Shown one piece after another: positions 46,393 to 48,503 of a stretch of 48,503 nucleotides of DNA (the stretch's first letter is position 1; the number at the start of each line of letters is the position of its first letter). The stretch comes from 1-14-0-10-37-14 sp037130845 (GTDB lineage Bacteria > Patescibacteriota > Patescibacteriia > Patescibacteriales > Patescibacteriaceae): NCBI GenBank assembly GCA_037130845.1, contig JBAXSE010000010.1, forward strand, positions 1 to 48,503. The letters run 5' to 3'. The position numbers and the translations under genes were made by a program. Below the pieces are notes generated by a model that was not told where the DNA came from, did no database searches, and worked only from the letters and a program-made list of their open reading frames with translations.

Positions 46393-47778
46393 TTAAAAAT
46401 CGGGGAGGTCGCTGGCGCCTCGGCGGGAGTCGTCGTTCTTGAAGCTGACGGTGGGGCCGTGGAAGCGGAGGTGGACCAGGCCGACGGGGCCGTTGCGATG
46501 TTTGGCGATATGGATTTCGGCTTGGCTCTTTTCGTCTTCGGTCATCGATTCCAAATCAAAGCCACGGTCGGCTGATTTGCGATAGATAAACATTACCACA
46601 TCGGCGTCCTGTTCGATAGAGCCTGATTCGCGCAAGTGGGACAGGCGGGGGATGGCTGGCTTGGTTTGTTCGACCGCGCGGGAGAGCTGGGATAGCGCCA
46701 ATACCGGCACGTTGAGTTCGCGGGCGATCAACTTGAGGGCGCGGGAGATTTCGGATATTTCCTGCACGCGGTTGTCCTTGTAGCGGCCGCGGCCTTCCAT
46801 CAGCTGCAAGTAGTCGATGACAATCAGCCCCAAGCCCTTTTCCATCTGCAGGCGGCGGGCTTTGGTGCGAATCTGCATCACATTGGAGCCGGCAGTATCA
46901 TCGATATAGATCGGCGCTTCGGCCAGTCGTCCCATAGCGTCGGCAATCTTGGAGAAATCGTCGGAGCTTTCGGAGTCGGACAGTTTGCCCATGCGCATAT
47001 TCCATAGGCTGACATTAGCCTCGGCCGAGAGCAATCTGTCGACCAGCTGCTCTTTGCTCATTTCCAGACTGAAGAGGGCGACCGGTTGCTTGTTGATAAT
47101 AGCGGCTTGACGGGCCAGGTCCAGTGCCAAGGAGGTTTTGCCGACAGAGGGGCGGGCGGCCAGGATAATGAGGTCGGATTTCTGCAGACCGGCGAGCAGT
47201 TTGTCCAGTTCGTGGAAACCAGTGGAGAGGCCGCGCAGTTTGCCGCCTTGGCGATGCAACTCGTCGATGCGTTCGAAGGCATTGGCCAAGAGATTTTCGA
47301 TGGAGACGAATGATTGCTTGGTGACCTTCTGGGAAACGGCAAAGAGGGCCTGTTCGGCTTGGTCTAGGATGTCGTCCAGTTCTTCTTCCTCTTGGTAGCC
47401 CAGTTCGGAGATCATAGAGGCGGCGCGGATCATTTTGCGCAGGGTAGACTTCTTTTGGATGATCTCGGCATGGTATTCACAGTTGGCCGAGGTGCCGACG
47501 CCGGCGGTCAGGCCGGCGATATAGGAGCGGCCGCCGACAGCCTCCAGTTTACCTTGTTCGTCCAAACGGGTGGTCAGGCTGAGGATATCGATCGGTTCGT
47601 GGCGGGTGTAGAGGTCCTGGATGGCGGTAAAAATGAGGCTATGAGCCTCTTTATAGAAGTCATCGGGGGCCAGAATATCCGCAACCTTGACGATAATCTG
47701 GGTATCAATCAAAAGACTGCCCAAAACATAGTTTTCGGCTTCCAGGCTCTGTGGCGGTAATTTGGCGAAATCGGCCAT
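46393..47778 (-). CDS. dnaB: Replicative DNA helicase DnaB
   Basis: Hexameric helicase at the replication fork. The 461 residues have the N-terminal DnaB domain (LPPQSLEAENYVLGSLLIDT), the linker, and the RecA-like domain with Walker A ARPSVGKTS (208-216; the residue before GKT is V where M is common), Walker B LGLIVIDYLQLM and SQLSRAVEQ. The C-terminus FKNDDSRRGASDLPDF is short. No intein. It precedes ebfC-recR on the minus strand and is divergent from the Rrf2 gene. Confidence 0.97.
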   Translation of the reverse strand: MADFAKLPPQSLEAENYVLGSLLIDTQIIVKVADILAPDDFYKEAHSLIFTAIQDLYTRHEPIDILSLTTRLDEQGKLEAVGGRSYIAGLTAGVGTSANCEYHAEIIQKKSTLRKMIRAASMISELGYQEEEELDDILDQAEQALFAVSQKVTKQSFVSIENLLANAFERIDELHRQGGKLRGLSTGFHELDKLLAGLQKSDLIILAARPSVGKTSLALDLARQAAIINKQPVALFSLEMSKEQLVDRLLSAEANVSLWNMRMGKLSDSESSDDFSKIADAMGRLAEAPIYIDDTAGSNVMQIRTKARRLQMEKGLGLIVIDYLQLMEGRGRYKDNRVQEISEISRALKLIARELNVPVLALSQLSRAVEQTKPAIPRLSHLRESGSIEQDADVVMFIYRKSADRGFDLESMTEDEKSQAEIHIAKHRNGPVGLVHLRFHGPTVSFKNDDSRRGASDLPDF

Positions 47779-47832
47779 AATTTAGGGTTACTAATTGCTT
47801 ATCTTACAGCTATTCACGGTAAAATTCAACCG

Positions 47833-47861
47833 TTGACAAACCCAAACTATCCTGCTATATT
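47833..47861 (+). promoter_or_regulatory. Promoter of the Rrf2 gene
   Basis: TTGACA (47833-47838), 17 nt, TATATT (47856-47861). The gene starts 22 nt downstream; autoregulation is typical for this family. Confidence 0.65.
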
Positions 47862-47883
47862 AACCCTATTAATTTGCTAGGAC

Positions 47884-48300
47884 ATGAAACTATCCACACG
47901 CTCCACATATGGGCTGCGCGCCCTGTCTTGCTTGGCCCGTCAGTTTCCCGAGGGTTTGTCCCTGGGAGAGATTGCCGAGACCGAGAAAATATCCCTCAAA
48001 TACCTTGAGGCGATTTTTGCTATCCTCAAAAAGGAGGGCCTGGTGACCAGTACCAAGGGAGCAGGCGGCGGCTATAAGCTAGCCAAGGCTCCGCACAAGA
48101 TTAATGTCTGGGAGGCCTTGCGCCCCCTAGAGAAGACTTTGCCCGAAGGCTCCTGCCAAGGCAGTGCCGGCCGCAAGAACTATTGCAAGCCAGGCTGTTG
48201 CGCCGTCGGAACAATGCTCGCCGAAGTCCAGAAATCGGTGCAAGGGAAGCTGGAACAGTACACTTTGAAAGATTTGTTTGCTAAAGAAAAAAGCATTTAA
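47884..48300 (+). CDS. Rrf2-family transcriptional regulator (IscR-like)
   Basis: A 138-residue DNA-binding protein: MKLSTRSTYGLRALSCLARQ, winged helix LSLGEIAETEKISLKYLEAI, and wing KGAGGGYKLAK. Four Cys in the linker, C91, C101, C105 and C106 (CQGS...NYCKPGCC), lie where IscR binds a [2Fe-2S] cluster, so it may sense iron-sulfur or redox state. No isc or suf genes are visible in the window, though the sequence ends soon after. It has a consensus promoter. Confidence 0.9.
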   Translation: MKLSTRSTYGLRALSCLARQFPEGLSLGEIAETEKISLKYLEAIFAILKKEGLVTSTKGAGGGYKLAKAPHKINVWEALRPLEKTLPEGSCQGSAGRKNYCKPGCCAVGTMLAEVQKSVQGKLEQYTLKDLFAKEKSI

Positions 48301-48301
48301 A

Positions 48302-48350
48302 TTTTTAATTTTGTAATTTTTAATTTTGTAAATAATTTTTAATTTTTAAT
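48302..48350. repeat. AT-rich tandem repeat after the Rrf2 gene
   Basis: The 15-nt unit TTTTTAATTTTGTAA occurs twice in tandem (48302-48316 and 48317-48331), followed by similar AT-rich sequence. It starts right after the stop codon. Confidence 0.75.
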
Positions 48351-48458
48351 CCCTTCTGTTGTGCATGTATAAAGATTATTGAAGAAAATAAACAACGTGC
48401 GTTTGATTAATACTTTTTAAATCGCACTCCCCAAAAATTAAAAATTATAAAAATGAAT

Positions 48459-48483
48459 TACCCCGCAGCAAGCTGACGGGGTA
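48459..48483. repeat. Stable palindrome near the right edge
   Basis: TACCCCG-CAGC, loop AA, GCTG-(A)-CGGGGTA forms an 11-bp stem with one bulged A. No T-tract follows. It may be a dispersed palindromic repeat rather than a terminator. The rest of 48351-48503 is AT-rich without a gene I can support. Confidence 0.5.
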
Positions 48484-48503
48484 TCAGATGAGAGATAATT
48501 GCT

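Overview
This window looks like a chromosome segment of a candidate-phyla-radiation bacterium (Patescibacteria). The main clue is a long S10/spc ribosomal-protein cluster in which rplO follows rpsE directly, with no rpmD (L30); loss of L30 is known for this group. Other clues are the small zinc-ribbon S14, many start codons without a Shine-Dalgarno (SD) sequence, DUF5671-like and Gmad2 membrane proteins, a FISUMP-type pilin, and very short spacers. The exact lineage cannot be fixed from sequence alone.

Layout. 0-3.4 kb: an unknown gene, a HicB antitoxin next to a broken hicA, a GH1 glycosidase and an unknown acidic protein. 3.4-16.4 kb: tuf, rpsJ, then rplC-rplD-rplW-rplB-rpsS-rplV-rpsC-rplP-rpmC-rpsQ-rplN-rplX-rplE-rpsN-rpsH-rplF-rplR-rpsE-rplO-secY. 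16.6-21.8 kb: unknown gene, adk, map, ruvX, recO, aspS. 21.9-30.3 kb: cell-wall genes (alr, ddl, a DacA-like carboxypeptidase), a Fic protein, scpA/scpB and tpiA. 30.3-36.8 kb: exported or membrane proteins (TPR, Gmad2, SIMPL, cytochrome-b5-like, type IV pilin) mixed with two tRNA genes and an IS200-type insertion. 37-48 kb: GNAT, trpS, a group of small genes with canonical promoters and good SDs (38.7-42.3 kb), a cupredoxin, an orphan CHASE-PAS histidine kinase, recR-ebfC-dnaB on the minus strand, and an Rrf2 regulator.

The most unusual content is non-coding. (1) A family of about 207-214 bp elements has hairpin terminal inverted repeats and an internal GGGGACGA block. There are three full copies and two truncated ones. 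The terminal hairpins differ in sequence but keep their pairing through compensatory changes, and in four places a hairpin lies 10-16 nt upstream of a start codon. (2) Both tRNA genes (Thr-GGT and Gln-TTG) are flanked by partial copies of themselves. In each, the 3' end from the T-loop onward is repeated 184-186 bp downstream, right after a GGGGCTTYCGCCCC hairpin; upstream lies a 5' fragment next to a shared CCCGCC/GGCGGG hairpin. (3) Several dispersed short palindromic repeats recur across tens of kilobases.

Functionally the window is mostly housekeeping: translation, secretion, chromosome segregation, recombination and replication, and peptidoglycan assembly. Accessory changes are small insertions, gene fragments and short repeats rather than a large island.
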